Assembly (NCBI RefSeq): GCF_946480305.1
Contig: NZ_CAMLJQ010000018.1
Location: 1-64,000 of the forward strand
DNA: 64,000 bases
Direction of reading: 5' to 3'
Source of the DNA: an uncultured Caldimonas sp.
GTDB lineage: Bacteria; Pseudomonadota; Gammaproteobacteria; Burkholderiales; Burkholderiaceae
The notes under the pieces are model-generated. The model was not told the DNA's origin and did not search any database. It saw only the letters and a program-made list of their open reading frames with translations. Positions 23,360 through 33,222 of this stretch are shown here, in pieces (the first letter of the stretch is position 1; each line of letters opens with the position of its first letter). The translations under genes were made by a program, and so were the position numbers.

Positions 23360-25162
23360 TCAGCTGGTGACCGCTGCGCCGCACGCCGCGCAGAAGCGGG
23401 CATTCGGCGTGAGGCCAGCGCCACATTCGCTGCAGAAGCGCGCGCCTGCGGGCGCAGCGGGCGCAGGCTGCTGGGGCTCGGGTCGCGCCAGCGCCGCTGC
23501 CGCGTGGATCTCGTGATGCAGCTGGGCTGCGCCGCCCGGGGTCGAGGTCAACGCGCGCTCACCGGCGTTGAGTGCCTGGATGCGCGCCTCGTCCTCCGCG
23601 CTGCCCGGCGCGATCAGCACGCTCTGGCTGCGCGCGAACGACATCAGGTGGCCCGCCAGGTCCTTCGCCTCCTGAGAGGTCGAGAACATCGCGGTGATCT
23701 GCCGGTAGCCGTCCTTGCCGAACACCACCGACTCGATGCGGGCACGCCACACGCGCAGCGTCATCGCCTCGGTGCGGACGATCTCGCTGTCGGTGTTGAG
23801 GCGGCTGCTGAACTGGTTGCCGGTGCCCACGCGCGAGCGCTGGAAGGTGCCCGCCAATTCGACCCACACCAGCACCGACTCGAAGTTGAAGCGGCCCCAC
23901 AGCCCGCCGGCCGACTTGAAGCAGAACACGGCCACCAGCAGCAGGATGGTCGCAGTGCCGAGCAGCGACAGGTGGTTGCCGCCAAGCAGCGGCGCCGCGA
24001 GATCGAAGCTGCGCACGAAATACAGCACCAGCCCCACGGCCACGACGACCAGCAAGGTGGCGTAGACGTCGATCAACAGCAACCAGCGATGCGCCGCATT
24101 GGCCAGCGCGGAGCCGAGCGTGGGCGCCACGGTGCCGGACAACGGCATCGGCTGGGTTTCCTCCAGCAGTTCACCGGCGAACGGGCCGGCGGTGCGCACC
24201 GGGTCGATCGCCGGCTCCAGCCGCGCATAGCGGCGGTTCGGGATGCGCTCGGTCCACTCGTCCTGCAGCTTGCGCTCCAGCTCGTCGAGCAGCATGCCGG
24301 GTGGCGCGTTCATCGACAGCTTCTGCTGCTCGCCGCGCGACTGCACGCTCGGCGGCGTGCCGATCTGCGCGTGCACCGCGAGCGCGATCAGCACGACGGC
24401 CACGAGCCCGGTGCCGAGCATCACGGCCGTCTGCATGCTGAGAGAAAAGCCGCCGAGCGACGGCAGCCGCGCGCCGATCATCCCGATCAGCACCGGCGCC
24501 AGGATGGCCGCCGCAAACAGCCCGACGACCGACGCCATCGACAGCCGTGCCCGGCTGTCCGACAGCACCGGCCGCAGCAGGAAGACCACGCCGAACACGA
24601 AGTACAGCGCGCCGATCCAGGGCCGGCTCGCCTCGTTGCCGAGCAGCAGCCACGACACCGCGAAGCTCACCGCGGTGGCCACCAGCGCGGCGAAGTTGAA
24701 GAAGTGACGGCGCGCACGCTCCTGCACCTCGATCGGCGCGGTGATCAGCTGCGGCACCCAGTGGTAGAGCACGCCGTCGAGCGCGCCCTGCGGCTCCGGG
24801 TAGGTGAGCCCACCCTGACGCAGAATTTCCTTCAGCCCTTCCGCCCGCTTGGAACTGCCCGTCATGCCGGGCGGCAGGTCGTCGGCCAGCGACACGGGCC
24901 GCCCCCGGCCGAAGAAGAAGCGCAGGCGCTTGGCCGCGACCGCGGCACTGGTCAGGCCGGCCGCGAGCAGGCCGAAACCGGCCAGCAGCGGCATGACGCC
25001 TCGCTGCAGCGATTGCGCCTGCAAGGCCTCGCGCGTCCACCACAGGCACAGCACGCCCCCGCCGACGAGCAGCACCGCGCACAGCCAGAGCCACAGGTTC
25101 TGCAGCCGGTAGGGGTTGGGTAGCTCCAGGCGCTTGCCCTCGGAGCTGTAGTCATAGGCCAT
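23360..25162 (-). CDS. Large multi-pass membrane protein with C-terminal zinc ribbon
   Basis: 600 residues with no family I can name. About eight hydrophobic segments are visible in three groups: two near residues 25-80, four between about 150 and 260, and two between about 360 and 420. Residues 430-540 look soluble (VFGKDGYRQITAMFSTSQEA), followed by an Ala/Pro linker and a zinc ribbon with two CxxC pairs (CSECG...CAACG) at the extreme C-terminus. A ribosome site is not obvious. It lies between polA and yihY on the same strand. Confidence 0.7.
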   Translation of the reverse strand: MAYDYSSEGKRLELPNPYRLQNLWLWLCAVLLVGGGVLCLWWTREALQAQSLQRGVMPLLAGFGLLAAGLTSAAVAAKRLRFFFGRGRPVSLADDLPPGMTGSSKRAEGLKEILRQGGLTYPEPQGALDGVLYHWVPQLITAPIEVQERARRHFFNFAALVATAVSFAVSWLLLGNEASRPWIGALYFVFGVVFLLRPVLSDSRARLSMASVVGLFAAAILAPVLIGMIGARLPSLGGFSLSMQTAVMLGTGLVAVVLIALAVHAQIGTPPSVQSRGEQQKLSMNAPPGMLLDELERKLQDEWTERIPNRRYARLEPAIDPVRTAGPFAGELLEETQPMPLSGTVAPTLGSALANAAHRWLLLIDVYATLLVVVAVGLVLYFVRSFDLAAPLLGGNHLSLLGTATILLLVAVFCFKSAGGLWGRFNFESVLVWVELAGTFQRSRVGTGNQFSSRLNTDSEIVRTEAMTLRVWRARIESVVFGKDGYRQITAMFSTSQEAKDLAGHLMSFARSQSVLIAPGSAEDEARIQALNAGERALTSTPGGAAQLHHEIHAAAALARPEPQQPAPAAPAGARFCSECGAGLTPNARFCAACGAAVTS

Positions 25163-25196
25163 CGATTCCTCCCGCGGTTGTTGCTCGAGTGTGCGC

Positions 25197-27986
25197 TCAG
25201 TGCGCCTTGTCCCAGTTCGGGCCGACGCCCACCTCGGCGAGCAGCGGCACTTTCAGCTCCGCCACGCCGGCCATGACGCGGGGCACCTCCACGCGCACCC
25301 AGTCCAGCTCGCCCTCGGGCACCTCGAACACCAGTTCGTCGTGCACCTGCATCACCATCTTGGTCTGCTTGCCGGCGGCGTCCAGCTCGCGCTGCACCGC
25401 GATCATCGAGAGCTTGATCAGGTCGGCCGCAGTGCCCTGCATCGGCGCGTTGATGGCGGCCCGCTCGGCACCGCCGCGGCGTGGGCCGTTCGGGCTGTTG
25501 ATCTCGGGCAGCCACAGGCGGCGACCGAACACCGTTTCCACGAAACCCTTGTCCTTCGCGAAGGCGCGCGTCTCGTCCATGTAGCGCTTCACGTCCGGGT
25601 AGCGCTGGAAGTAGCGGTCGATGTAGTCGCGTGCAGCCTTCTGCTCGATGCCCAGGTTGCTGGCCAGGCCGAAAGCGCTCATGCCGTAGATCAGGCCGAA
25701 GTTGATGACCTTGGCGTAGCGGCGCTGCTCGCTCGTCACCTGGTCGGGCGTGGTGTTGAAGATCTCGGCCGCGGTGGCGCGGTGCACGTCCATGCCGTCG
25801 GTGAAGGCCTTCAGCAGCGTCGCGTCGCCGGAGATGTGCGCCATGATGCGCAGCTCGATCTGCGAATAGTCCGCCGAAACGATCACGTGACCCGGCGGCG
25901 CGATGAACGCCTCGCGCACGCGCCTGCCTTCGGGCGTGCGGATGGGGATGTTCTGCAGGTTGGGGTCGTTGCTCGACAGGCGGCCCGTCACCGCCACGGC
26001 CTGCGCATAGTTGGTGTGCACGCGCCCGGTGGCGGGGTTGATCATCAGCGGCAGCTTGTCCGTGTAGGTGCCCTTGAGCTTGCACAGGCCGCGGTGCTCC
26101 AGGATCTTGGCCGGCAGCGGGTAGTCCTCGGCCAGCTTCTCCAGCACCTCTTCGTCGGTGGAGGCCGCGCCGCTCGCGGTCTTCTTCACCACCGGCAGCT
26201 GCAGCTTGCCGAACAGGATCTCGCCGATCTGCTTGGGGCTGCCCAGGTTGAACGGCTGGCCGGCGAGTTCGTGCGCCTCGCTCTCGAGCGCCATGATGCG
26301 CTGCGCCAGTTCATGGCTCTGCCGCGCGAGCAACTGGGCGTCGATCAGCACGCCGTTGCGCTCGATGCGCTGCAGCAGCGCGGACACCGGCATCTCGATC
26401 TGCTCGTAGACGTACTTCAGCCCCGGTTCGGCCTCCAGGCGCGGCCACAGCGTCTGGTGCACGTGCAGGGCCATCTCGCTGTCTTCGCACGAGTATTCGG
26501 CGGCGCGCGCCACTTCCACCTGGGCGAACGGTATCTGCGCGGCCCCTTTGCCGCAGACGTCCTCGTACGACAGGCCCTTGCGGTCGAGGTGGCGTTGCGC
26601 GAGGCTGTCCAGGTTGTGCGGCCGGTGCGCTTCGAGCACGTAGCTTTCGAGCATGGTGTCGTGCACATAGCCGCGCACGGTGATGCCATGGTTGGCCAGC
26701 ACGTGCACGTCGTACTTGATGTTCTGGCCGAGCTTGGGCCGCGTCTCGTCTTCCAGCCACGGCTTCAGCCGCGCGAGCACCTCGTCGAAGGGCAGTTGCT
26801 CCGGCGCGTCGGCATAGGTGTGGCGCAATGGCACGTAAGCCGCCTCGCCGGGGCGCACCGCGAACGAGATGCCGACGATCTGCGCGCGCATGGGGTCGAG
26901 CGAGTCGGTTTCGGTGTCGAGAGCGGCCAGCGGGGCGTCGTTCAGCTTGCCGATCCAGGCATCGAGCGCGTCGAAGCTCACGATGGTGTCGTAGCTGCGC
27001 TCTCCCACCGGCTGCGGTGCCGGCACCGAAGCATCGACGCCGAACAGGTCACCGGTCTGACCATGTGGCAGGGTGGCCTGCGGAGCGGGTGCGGCCGTCA
27101 CGCCCAGGCTTTCCTCCAGCTCGCGGCGCCACGTCTTGAAGCCGTAGCGCGCATAGAAGTCCAGCAGCCCGTGGCGGTCGACGTCCTTGAACTGCAAGGC
27201 GTCCAGCCCGGGCCAGCCGAGCACGTGGGCGGCCAGGTCGCAATCGGTCACCACCGTGACGAGTCGCCTGCCCTGCGGCAGCCAGTCGAGCGCGCGGCGC
27301 AGGTTGTCGCCGGCGACGCCCTTGATCCTGTCCGCGGCGGCCATCACGCCCTCGAGCGAACCGTATTCGTTGATCCACTTGGCCGCCGTCTTGGGGCCGA
27401 CCTTCTCGACACCGGGGATGTTGTCGACGGCGTCGCCGACGAGCGTCAGGTAGTCGACGATGCGGTCCGGCGGCACGCCGAACTTGGCCAGCACCGCGGC
27501 GGCGTCGAGCATCTCGTTGCCCGCGTTGTTCATCGTGTTGATCAGCGTCACGTCATCGTTGACGAGCTGCGCCAGATCCTTGTCGCCGGTCGAGACGATG
27601 ACCTTGTGCCCGCTGCTGCGCCCCACGCAGCACAGGGTGCCGATCACGTCGTCCGCCTCGATGCCCGGCACCTCCAGCACGGGCCAGCCGAGCAGCTTGA
27701 CCACTTCATGGATCGGCTCGATCTGCGCTGCCAGCGCCTCCGGCATCGGCGGGCGATGCGCCTTGTACTCGGCATACCACTCGTTGCGAAACGTGTCGCC
27801 CTTGGCGTCGAAGACGCACGCCGCGTGTTCCGCCGGAAACTGCTCGCGCAGCTTGCGCAGCATGCCCACGATCCCGTGGATGGCGCCGGTGGGCACCCCT
27901 CCGGGGCCGCGCAGATCGGGCAGTGCATGGAAGGCCCGGTAGAGGTAGCTGGAACCGTCGACCAGCAGCAGGGTTTTGTCGCTCAT
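25197..27986 (-). CDS. polA: DNA polymerase I
   Basis: 929 residues, normal length. An N-terminal 5'-3' exonuclease (LLLVDGSSYLYRAFHALPDL, GDKDLAQLV, DNIPGVEKVGPKTA), a 3'-5' exonuclease domain that keeps its first carboxylate motif (AALDTETDSLD), and a polymerase domain with SADYSQIELRIMAHISGD, the O-helix RRYAKVINFGLIYGMSAFGL and VHDELVFEV. Start ATG 27986, with AGGA 12 nt upstream; an ATG 9 nt earlier lies too close to it. Divergent from DUF2782. Confidence 0.97.
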   Translation of the reverse strand: MSDKTLLLVDGSSYLYRAFHALPDLRGPGGVPTGAIHGIVGMLRKLREQFPAEHAACVFDAKGDTFRNEWYAEYKAHRPPMPEALAAQIEPIHEVVKLLGWPVLEVPGIEADDVIGTLCCVGRSSGHKVIVSTGDKDLAQLVNDDVTLINTMNNAGNEMLDAAAVLAKFGVPPDRIVDYLTLVGDAVDNIPGVEKVGPKTAAKWINEYGSLEGVMAAADRIKGVAGDNLRRALDWLPQGRRLVTVVTDCDLAAHVLGWPGLDALQFKDVDRHGLLDFYARYGFKTWRRELEESLGVTAAPAPQATLPHGQTGDLFGVDASVPAPQPVGERSYDTIVSFDALDAWIGKLNDAPLAALDTETDSLDPMRAQIVGISFAVRPGEAAYVPLRHTYADAPEQLPFDEVLARLKPWLEDETRPKLGQNIKYDVHVLANHGITVRGYVHDTMLESYVLEAHRPHNLDSLAQRHLDRKGLSYEDVCGKGAAQIPFAQVEVARAAEYSCEDSEMALHVHQTLWPRLEAEPGLKYVYEQIEMPVSALLQRIERNGVLIDAQLLARQSHELAQRIMALESEAHELAGQPFNLGSPKQIGEILFGKLQLPVVKKTASGAASTDEEVLEKLAEDYPLPAKILEHRGLCKLKGTYTDKLPLMINPATGRVHTNYAQAVAVTGRLSSNDPNLQNIPIRTPEGRRVREAFIAPPGHVIVSADYSQIELRIMAHISGDATLLKAFTDGMDVHRATAAEIFNTTPDQVTSEQRRYAKVINFGLIYGMSAFGLASNLGIEQKAARDYIDRYFQRYPDVKRYMDETRAFAKDKGFVETVFGRRLWLPEINSPNGPRRGGAERAAINAPMQGTAADLIKLSMIAVQRELDAAGKQTKMVMQVHDELVFEVPEGELDWVRVEVPRVMAGVAELKVPLLAEVGVGPNWDKAH

Positions 27987-28042
27987 GGCGGGCATTTTCC
28001 TGCAACGCCTGCGCGGGCATCGGCGGCCCCCCGCCAGCGGCC

Positions 28043-28048
28043 TAGAAT
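28043..28048 (+). promoter_or_regulatory. Candidate -10 element for DUF2782/thrB
   Basis: TAGAAT ends 7 nt before the ATG at 28056; no Shine-Dalgarno lies between, consistent with a leaderless transcript. The -35 is weak. Confidence 0.4.
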
Positions 28049-28055
28049 CCGCCCC

Positions 28056-28355
28056 ATGAAGCGCTTCCTCTGCCCGGCCCTCGGGGCTTTGCTGCCTTGC
28101 CTGTACGGCGCCGTCCACGCACAGAACGTGCCCTCCGCCGTGCCGGAGCCGGCCGTGGAGCACATCCGCATCGAAGACGATCGCGCACGGATCGACGAGC
28201 TGCGCGTACGCGGGCAGACGCAACGCATCACCGTGCAACCGAAGAAGGGCGGCAAGGCCTACGAGGTGCTGCCGGCCGACGGCAGCCGCGACCTGTCGTC
28301 CGAAGCCACCCGCGGCGCTGCCGGCCAGCGCGTCTGGCACCTGTTCTCGTTCTGA
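28056..28355 (+). CDS. DUF2782-family secreted protein
   Basis: 99 residues with a signal peptide ending near AVHAQN; the mature part contains IRIEDDRARIDELRVRGQTQ, the family's conserved block. This small periplasmic family regularly sits between polA and thrB in beta- and gammaproteobacteria, as here. Function unknown. Confidence 0.8.
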   Translation: MKRFLCPALGALLPCLYGAVHAQNVPSAVPEPAVEHIRIEDDRARIDELRVRGQTQRITVQPKKGGKAYEVLPADGSRDLSSEATRGAAGQRVWHLFSF

Positions 28356-28400
28356 GTTCCTTTTCCTGATCTTCCGACGCCGCTGCCGCGTCCCTGCCCC

Positions 28401-29360
28401 ATGGCCGTCTTCACGCCCGTACCCACCGACGAAGCCGCTGAGCTCGCCTCCCGCCTCGACCTCGGCACCCTGACCGAGCTGCGAGGCATCACCTCCGGCA
28501 TCGAGAACACCAACTACTTCCTGACGACCGACCGCGGCGAGTACGTGCTGACACTGTTCGAACGGCTGACCTTCGAGCAACTGCCGTTCTACCTGCACCT
28601 GATGAAGCACCTGGCGCAGCGCGGCATTCCGGTGCCGGATCCGAAAGGCGACGCCAGCGGCGAGATCCTGCACCGGCTGCAGGGCAAGCCCACGGCGGTG
28701 GTCGACAAGCTGCGCGGCAGCCACCAGCTGGCACCGAGCAGCCGCCATTGCGAGCAGGTGGGTGCCATGCTGGCCCGCATGCACCTGGCCGGCCGCGACT
28801 ACCCGCGCCATCAACCCAACCTGCGCGGCCTCGACTGGTGGGCCGAGACCGTCCCCATCGTGCTGCCCCACCTCGACGCACCGCAACAGCAGTTGCTGCA
28901 GGACGAGCTCGCCTTCCAGCAGGCGCTGGCCGCATCGCCGGCCTTTGCCGCGCTGCCGCGCGGGCCCATCCATGCCGACCTGTTCCGCGACAACGTGATG
29001 TTCGAAGGCGAGACGCTGACCGGCTTCTTCGACTTCTACTTCGCCGGCGTCGACACCTGGCTGTTCGACATCTCGGTGTGCCTGAACGACTGGTGCGTCG
29101 ACCTCGACACCGGTCGGCTCGACGAACAGCGGGCGGTGGCCTTCCTCGCCGCGTACGACCGCGAGCGCGAGATCACGCACGACGAATCGCGCCTGCTGCC
29201 TGCGCTGATGCGCGCCGGCGCCCTGCGCTTCTGGATCTCGCGCCTGTGGGACTACTACCTGCCGCGCGACGCGCAGATGCTGAAGGCCCACGACCCGACG
29301 CACTTCGAGCGCATCCTGCGCGAACGGCTGGCGAACCCCTGGCATTACGTGCGGGCGTGA
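28401..29360 (+). CDS. thrB: Homoserine kinase (ThrB, APH-fold type)
   Basis: Phosphorylates homoserine in threonine synthesis. 319 residues of the aminoglycoside-phosphotransferase fold used for ThrB in many proteobacteria, unlike the GHMP-type E. coli enzyme. Visible motifs: [34 protein letters not shown] (catalytic loop) and [20 protein letters not shown] (metal-binding DFY). The DUF2782 and BPSS1780 neighbours support the assignment. Confidence 0.93.
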   Translation: MAVFTPVPTDEAAELASRLDLGTLTELRGITSGIENTNYFLTTDRGEYVLTLFERLTFEQLPFYLHLMKHLAQRGIPVPDPKGDASGEILHRLQGKPTAVVDKLRGSHQLAPSSRHCEQVGAMLARMHLAGRDYPRHQPNLRGLDWWAETVPIVLPHLDAPQQQLLQDELAFQQALAASPAFAALPRGPIHADLFRDNVMFEGETLTGFFDFYFAGVDTWLFDISVCLNDWCVDLDTGRLDEQRAVAFLAAYDREREITHDESRLLPALMRAGALRFWISRLWDYYLPRDAQMLKAHDPTHFERILRERLANPWHYVRA

Positions 29361-29457
29361 GCAGTCCGCCTGCGACCGGAGCCTCTATCATCGGCCGTCG
29401 TCCCGCGTCCGTCGGCGCGTGCATGTTCACGCGCCCTACCCCAAGAAGCACAAGCCG

Positions 29458-30267
29458 ATGAAACTCCGTCTGGTGCCGGCCCGCCAAGGCGCACTCTGGG
29501 TGCGCCAGGCCTTCCGCGTGTTCTTCCGCCAGCCGCTGGCGTTCTCGGCGCTGTTCTTCCTGTTCGTGTTCGGCGCCTTCCTGCTGCTGGTGCTGCCGTT
29601 GGTGGGCCCGCTGGTGATGCTGACCCTGCTGCCCATCGTGACGCTGGGTTTCATGATCGCGACGCAGCATTCCATGAGCGGCCGCTTTCCGCTGCCCGGC
29701 GTGTTCCTGCATCCGTTCCGCGGCGACCGTTCCCGCGTGCGGGCGCTGCTGCAGCTGGGCATAGGCTACGCCGTCGCGTCGCTGCTGCTGATGTGGCTGG
29801 CCGACCTGCTGGACGGCGGCAAGTTCGCCCAGCTCCAGGAAGCGGTGGTCCGGGGCGGCGAGTCGAACGAGGCCGTCGACAGCTCGGGCGCGCAGACCGG
29901 CCTGTTGCTGCGCCTGGTGCTTGCGCTGCCGCTCAGCATCGCGTTCTGGCACGCGCCGGCGCTCGTGCACTGGTTCGGCGTGAGTACCGGCAAGTCGGTG
30001 TTCTTCAGCCTCGTGGCGTGCTGGCGCAATCGCGGGGCCTTCGTCGTCTACGGGCTCACATGGGCCGGCGTGATCGCGCTGTTCGGCATCATGTCGACGC
30101 TGGTGTTCTCTCTGCTCTCGGCGCCGCAGCTGGCCTCGCTGGCCGCCTTCCCGGCCGCGCTGATGTTTTCCACCGTCTTCTACGTGTCGCTGTATTTCAC
30201 ATTCGTCGACTGCTTCGAGGTCGACCCGGAGGGGACATCGCATGACAACAACGAGACACTGGCTTGA
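29458..30267 (+). CDS. BPSS1780-family membrane protein
   Basis: 269 residues with five to six membrane segments (for example LFFLFVFGAFLLLVLPLVG). The start at 29458 matches the conserved MKLRLVPARQGALWVRQAF. It belongs to a membrane family seen downstream of thrB in Burkholderia and relatives; function unknown. Its 3' end overlaps the next gene by 26 nt. Confidence 0.8.
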   Translation: MKLRLVPARQGALWVRQAFRVFFRQPLAFSALFFLFVFGAFLLLVLPLVGPLVMLTLLPIVTLGFMIATQHSMSGRFPLPGVFLHPFRGDRSRVRALLQLGIGYAVASLLLMWLADLLDGGKFAQLQEAVVRGGESNEAVDSSGAQTGLLLRLVLALPLSIAFWHAPALVHWFGVSTGKSVFFSLVACWRNRGAFVVYGLTWAGVIALFGIMSTLVFSLLSAPQLASLAAFPAALMFSTVFYVSLYFTFVDCFEVDPEGTSHDNNETLA

Positions 30268-30997
30268 GGGACGCCGCGACGACGAAGTGAGCTGGACACG
30301 CCGCCGCGAGGTGCTGCAAGGCGCCGCGGCGTTGGCAGCGGCCGCTGCGGCCGGCCCCGCATGGGCACGCGGCAACATCGTCACGCTGATCGGCGATGCC
30401 CGCCTGAACGGCGCGCCACTGTCGGTCAACGACACCATCCAGACCGGCGACACCGTCGAAACCGGGCCCGGCTCGATGCTGGTGTTCACGCTCGGCAGCT
30501 CCGCCTTCCACCTGCGTCAGAACACGCGCATGTCGCTGGAGCGCGGGCGCACGCTGAACCTCGTTTCCGCACTGCGGCTGCTGACCGGCGGACTCGTCTC
30601 GGTGTGGGGTCGGCGCGAGACGCGCCAGATCTCCACGCCCACGCTGACGATCGGCATCCGCGGCACCGGCGTCTACACCGAAGCCCGCCCGGATGGCCGC
30701 ACCTACTTCTGCAACTGCTACGGCACCGTCGACCTCACGTCGGCCCGCACGCGCCTCACATCGCAGGCCGAGTACCACCAATCGTTCTGGGCCGAGCCGG
30801 ACCGGCCGTCCACCGCCCGCCTGCGCCCGGCACAGGCCATCAACCACACCGACGAGGAACTGGAATTCCTCGCGGCACTGATCGGCGAGCGCACCCGCTG
30901 GGACGAGCTCGGTCGCAAAGGCGTGAAGGACGGCAAGGGCTACATGGAGCCCCAACCACCGCAAGCGCACCCCGCCGAGCGCATGGCGCCGCGTTGA
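30242..30997 (+). CDS. Tat-exported FecR-domain protein
   Basis: 251 residues with a twin-arginine signal (TRRREVLQGAAALAAAAAAG) and a FecR-like beta domain (NDTIQTGDTVETGPGSMLVF, HLRQNTRMSLERG, ISTPTLTIGIRGTGVY). Unlike true FecR there is no N-terminal anti-sigma domain and no ECF sigma gene nearby. The cysteine pair CNCYG in the domain is notable. GAGGGGAC before the ATG supports the start. Role unknown. Confidence 0.75.
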   Translation: MTTTRHWLEGRRDDEVSWTRRREVLQGAAALAAAAAAGPAWARGNIVTLIGDARLNGAPLSVNDTIQTGDTVETGPGSMLVFTLGSSAFHLRQNTRMSLERGRTLNLVSALRLLTGGLVSVWGRRETRQISTPTLTIGIRGTGVYTEARPDGRTYFCNCYGTVDLTSARTRLTSQAEYHQSFWAEPDRPSTARLRPAQAINHTDEELEFLAALIGERTRWDELGRKGVKDGKGYMEPQPPQAHPAERMAPR

Positions 30998-31084
30998 TCG
31001 CTGCGGGCACTCACCGCCCGCGCGCCTCCCCGCTTCTTCATCGAATCGTCACGCCGGTGCGCCATGCGCGCCTGCGTGACAACG

Positions 31085-31129
31085 CCTTCACCGAAACGTC
31101 ACGCCCTCGTCACCCCGCCTTTCCATCAT
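31085..31129 (+). promoter_or_regulatory. Pho box and -10 for phoX
   Basis: Three 7-bp units with an 11-bp period: CCTTCAC (31085-31091), ACGTCAC (31096-31102) and TCGTCAC (31107-31113), matching the PhoB 7-4-7 architecture (consensus CTGTCAY). A CATCAT -10 candidate lies at 31124-31129, 10 nt after the last unit, as in PhoB-activated promoters where the box replaces the -35. Confidence 0.65.
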
Positions 31130-31192
31130 CGCAGCCGCTCGGCCGCCACCGCCGCGAGCCGGGGATTCCACAACCATCAGTAGGAACCTGCG

Positions 31193-33202
31193 ATGAGCGC
31201 ATTCGACTCGGACGACCTCCCGTCCAATCCCACCTCCAACCCGCACTTCAACCAGATCGCCGAGGCCATCCGTTCACGCCGCGGCTTCCTGAAGGCCGGT
31301 CTGGCGACGGGTGCCGTCACCTTCCTCGGCGGCCTGGCAGGCTGTGGCGGTGGCGGCAGCGACGATGACGACGGGGGCACGGACGGCGGCGGCAGCGAGC
31401 AGCCGGTGATGCTGGGCTTCGCCGCGGTCGCGGCGAATTCGGGGGACGCGATCACCGTGCCCGCCGGCTACAAGCACGCCGTGTTCTGCCGCTGGGGCGA
31501 TCCGCTGTTCGCCAACTCGCCGGCCTGGAAGGGCGACGCCTCGGAAGACGCCGCAGCGCAACTGCTGCAGATCGGCGACAACCACGACGGCATGCACTTC
31601 TTCCCGCTGACCGAAGGCAACAGCACCGAAGGCCTGCTCGTGATGAACCACGAGTACATCAACGACGAATACTTCTACACGCCCGAGGTGCAGTCCGGCG
31701 CCACGCCGTGGTCGCTCGACCTCGTGCGCAAGGGCCAGTACGCGCATGGCGTGTCGGTCGTGCACGTGAAGCTCGTCAACGGCAACTGGTCGGTGGTGAT
31801 TCCGTCGCAGTACAACCGCCGCATCCACGGCAACACCCCGATGCAGCTGACGGGCCCGGTGCGCGGCCACGCGCTGGTGCGCACCAGCGCCGACCCGGTG
31901 GGCGAAGTCGCACTGGGCACGCTGAACAACTGCGGCAACGGCTACACGCTGTGGGGCACCTACCTCACCTGTGAAGAGAACTTCAACGGCTACTTCGGCA
32001 CCACGACCGCCGGCGACACCCGCAGCGACAGCATGAAACGCTACGGCATCAGCGCGCAGGGTTCCGGCTACAAGTGGGAGCAGTTCGACGACCGCTTCGA
32101 CTACAAGAAGGAGCCGAACGAATCCAACCGCTTCGGCTGGATCGTCGAGATCGACCCGTACGACCCCACCTCGACGCCGAAGAAGCGCACCGCCCTCGGC
32201 CGCATCAAGCACGAGAACTGCGCGATGACGCTGTCGGCGAACAACCGCGTCGTGGTCTACATGGGTGACGACCAGGCGAACGACTACGTCTACAAGTTCG
32301 TCTCCGACGGCACCTACATCGAAGGCAACGTCGCGAACAACCGCAACCTGCTCGACAGCGGCACGCTCTACGTCGCCAGGTTCGGCGCCGGCGCCACCGC
32401 CAACGACATGATGGGGACCGGCGAATGGGTGGCCCTGAAGCTGGACACCCCGGCAGTTGCGGGCGGCACGCTGGGCGACCTGTTCGCCGACATGGGCGAG
32501 CTGCTGGTGAACACCCGCCTGGCCGCCGACGCCGTTGGTGCGACCAAGATGGACCGGCCCGAGTGGGTGACCGTGCACCCGTCCACCCAGGAGGTCTACA
32601 TCACGCTGACCAACAACAGCGGCCGCACCGTGACCGACGAGGCGAACCCCCGCGCCAGCAACGTCTATGGCCAGATCGTGCGCTGGCGCGAAGCCGGCAG
32701 CGACGCAGCCGCGGCCACCTTCGAGTGGGACCTGTTCGTGCTGGCCGGCAACCCGACGGCGCACACGACCGCCGGCGACCTGCGTGCCGGCTCGGCCAAC
32801 GTGACCACCGACAACCTGTTCAACAGCCCGGACGGCCTGGCCTTCGACGGTGACGGCCGGCTGTGGATCCAGACCGACGGCAACTTCTCGAACGTCGGCA
32901 ACTACGCCGGCATGGGCAACAACCAGATGCTGGTGGCCGACCCGACCACGAAGGAGATCCGCCGCTTCCTGGTCGGCCCCTCGGGCTGCGAGATCACCGG
33001 CATCACCTGGACGCCGGACCAGAAGTACGTGTTCGTCAACGTGCAGCACCCGGGCGAATACGGCAGCCATCCGCGCCGCCCGACGGCGACGCCCGCCGAG
33101 GACCCGCTCGCGTTCTGCCAATGGCCGGACGCTGCCGGCGGCCGCCCCCGCTCGGCCACCGTGGTGGTCTGGAAGGAAGATGGCGGCGTGGTCGGCACCT
33201 GA
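31193..33202 (+). CDS. phoX: PhoX-type alkaline phosphatase
   Basis: Tat-exported phosphomonoesterase that releases phosphate from organic esters, with an iron/calcium cofactor. 669 residues: Tat signal RSRRGFLKAG, a lipobox-like GLAGCGGG, then the PhoX (formerly DUF839) fold: GDNHDGMHFFP, LLVMNHEYINDEYFY, THLPL-type core replaced by GTYLTCEENFNGYFG, and FGWIVEIDPYDP, SPDGLAFDGDGRLWIQTDG. AGGAA precedes the ATG. Phosphate control is supported by the Pho box. A Gly/Asp linker follows the signal. Confidence 0.9.
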   Translation: MSAFDSDDLPSNPTSNPHFNQIAEAIRSRRGFLKAGLATGAVTFLGGLAGCGGGGSDDDDGGTDGGGSEQPVMLGFAAVAANSGDAITVPAGYKHAVFCRWGDPLFANSPAWKGDASEDAAAQLLQIGDNHDGMHFFPLTEGNSTEGLLVMNHEYINDEYFYTPEVQSGATPWSLDLVRKGQYAHGVSVVHVKLVNGNWSVVIPSQYNRRIHGNTPMQLTGPVRGHALVRTSADPVGEVALGTLNNCGNGYTLWGTYLTCEENFNGYFGTTTAGDTRSDSMKRYGISAQGSGYKWEQFDDRFDYKKEPNESNRFGWIVEIDPYDPTSTPKKRTALGRIKHENCAMTLSANNRVVVYMGDDQANDYVYKFVSDGTYIEGNVANNRNLLDSGTLYVARFGAGATANDMMGTGEWVALKLDTPAVAGGTLGDLFADMGELLVNTRLAADAVGATKMDRPEWVTVHPSTQEVYITLTNNSGRTVTDEANPRASNVYGQIVRWREAGSDAAAATFEWDLFVLAGNPTAHTTAGDLRAGSANVTTDNLFNSPDGLAFDGDGRLWIQTDGNFSNVGNYAGMGNNQMLVADPTTKEIRRFLVGPSGCEITGITWTPDQKYVFVNVQHPGEYGSHPRRPTATPAEDPLAFCQWPDAAGGRPRSATVVVWKEDGGVVGT

Positions 33203-33222
33203 AGCCGCGTTACACCCCTTGC

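Noticed and set aside
25191..28355. A 1054-codon open frame antisense to polA, and other long frames opposite gspE, valS and uvrD
   Set aside because: High-GC third-position shadow frames: His/Arg/Gln-rich translations with no domain, no ribosome site, and fully covered by well-supported genes on the other strand.
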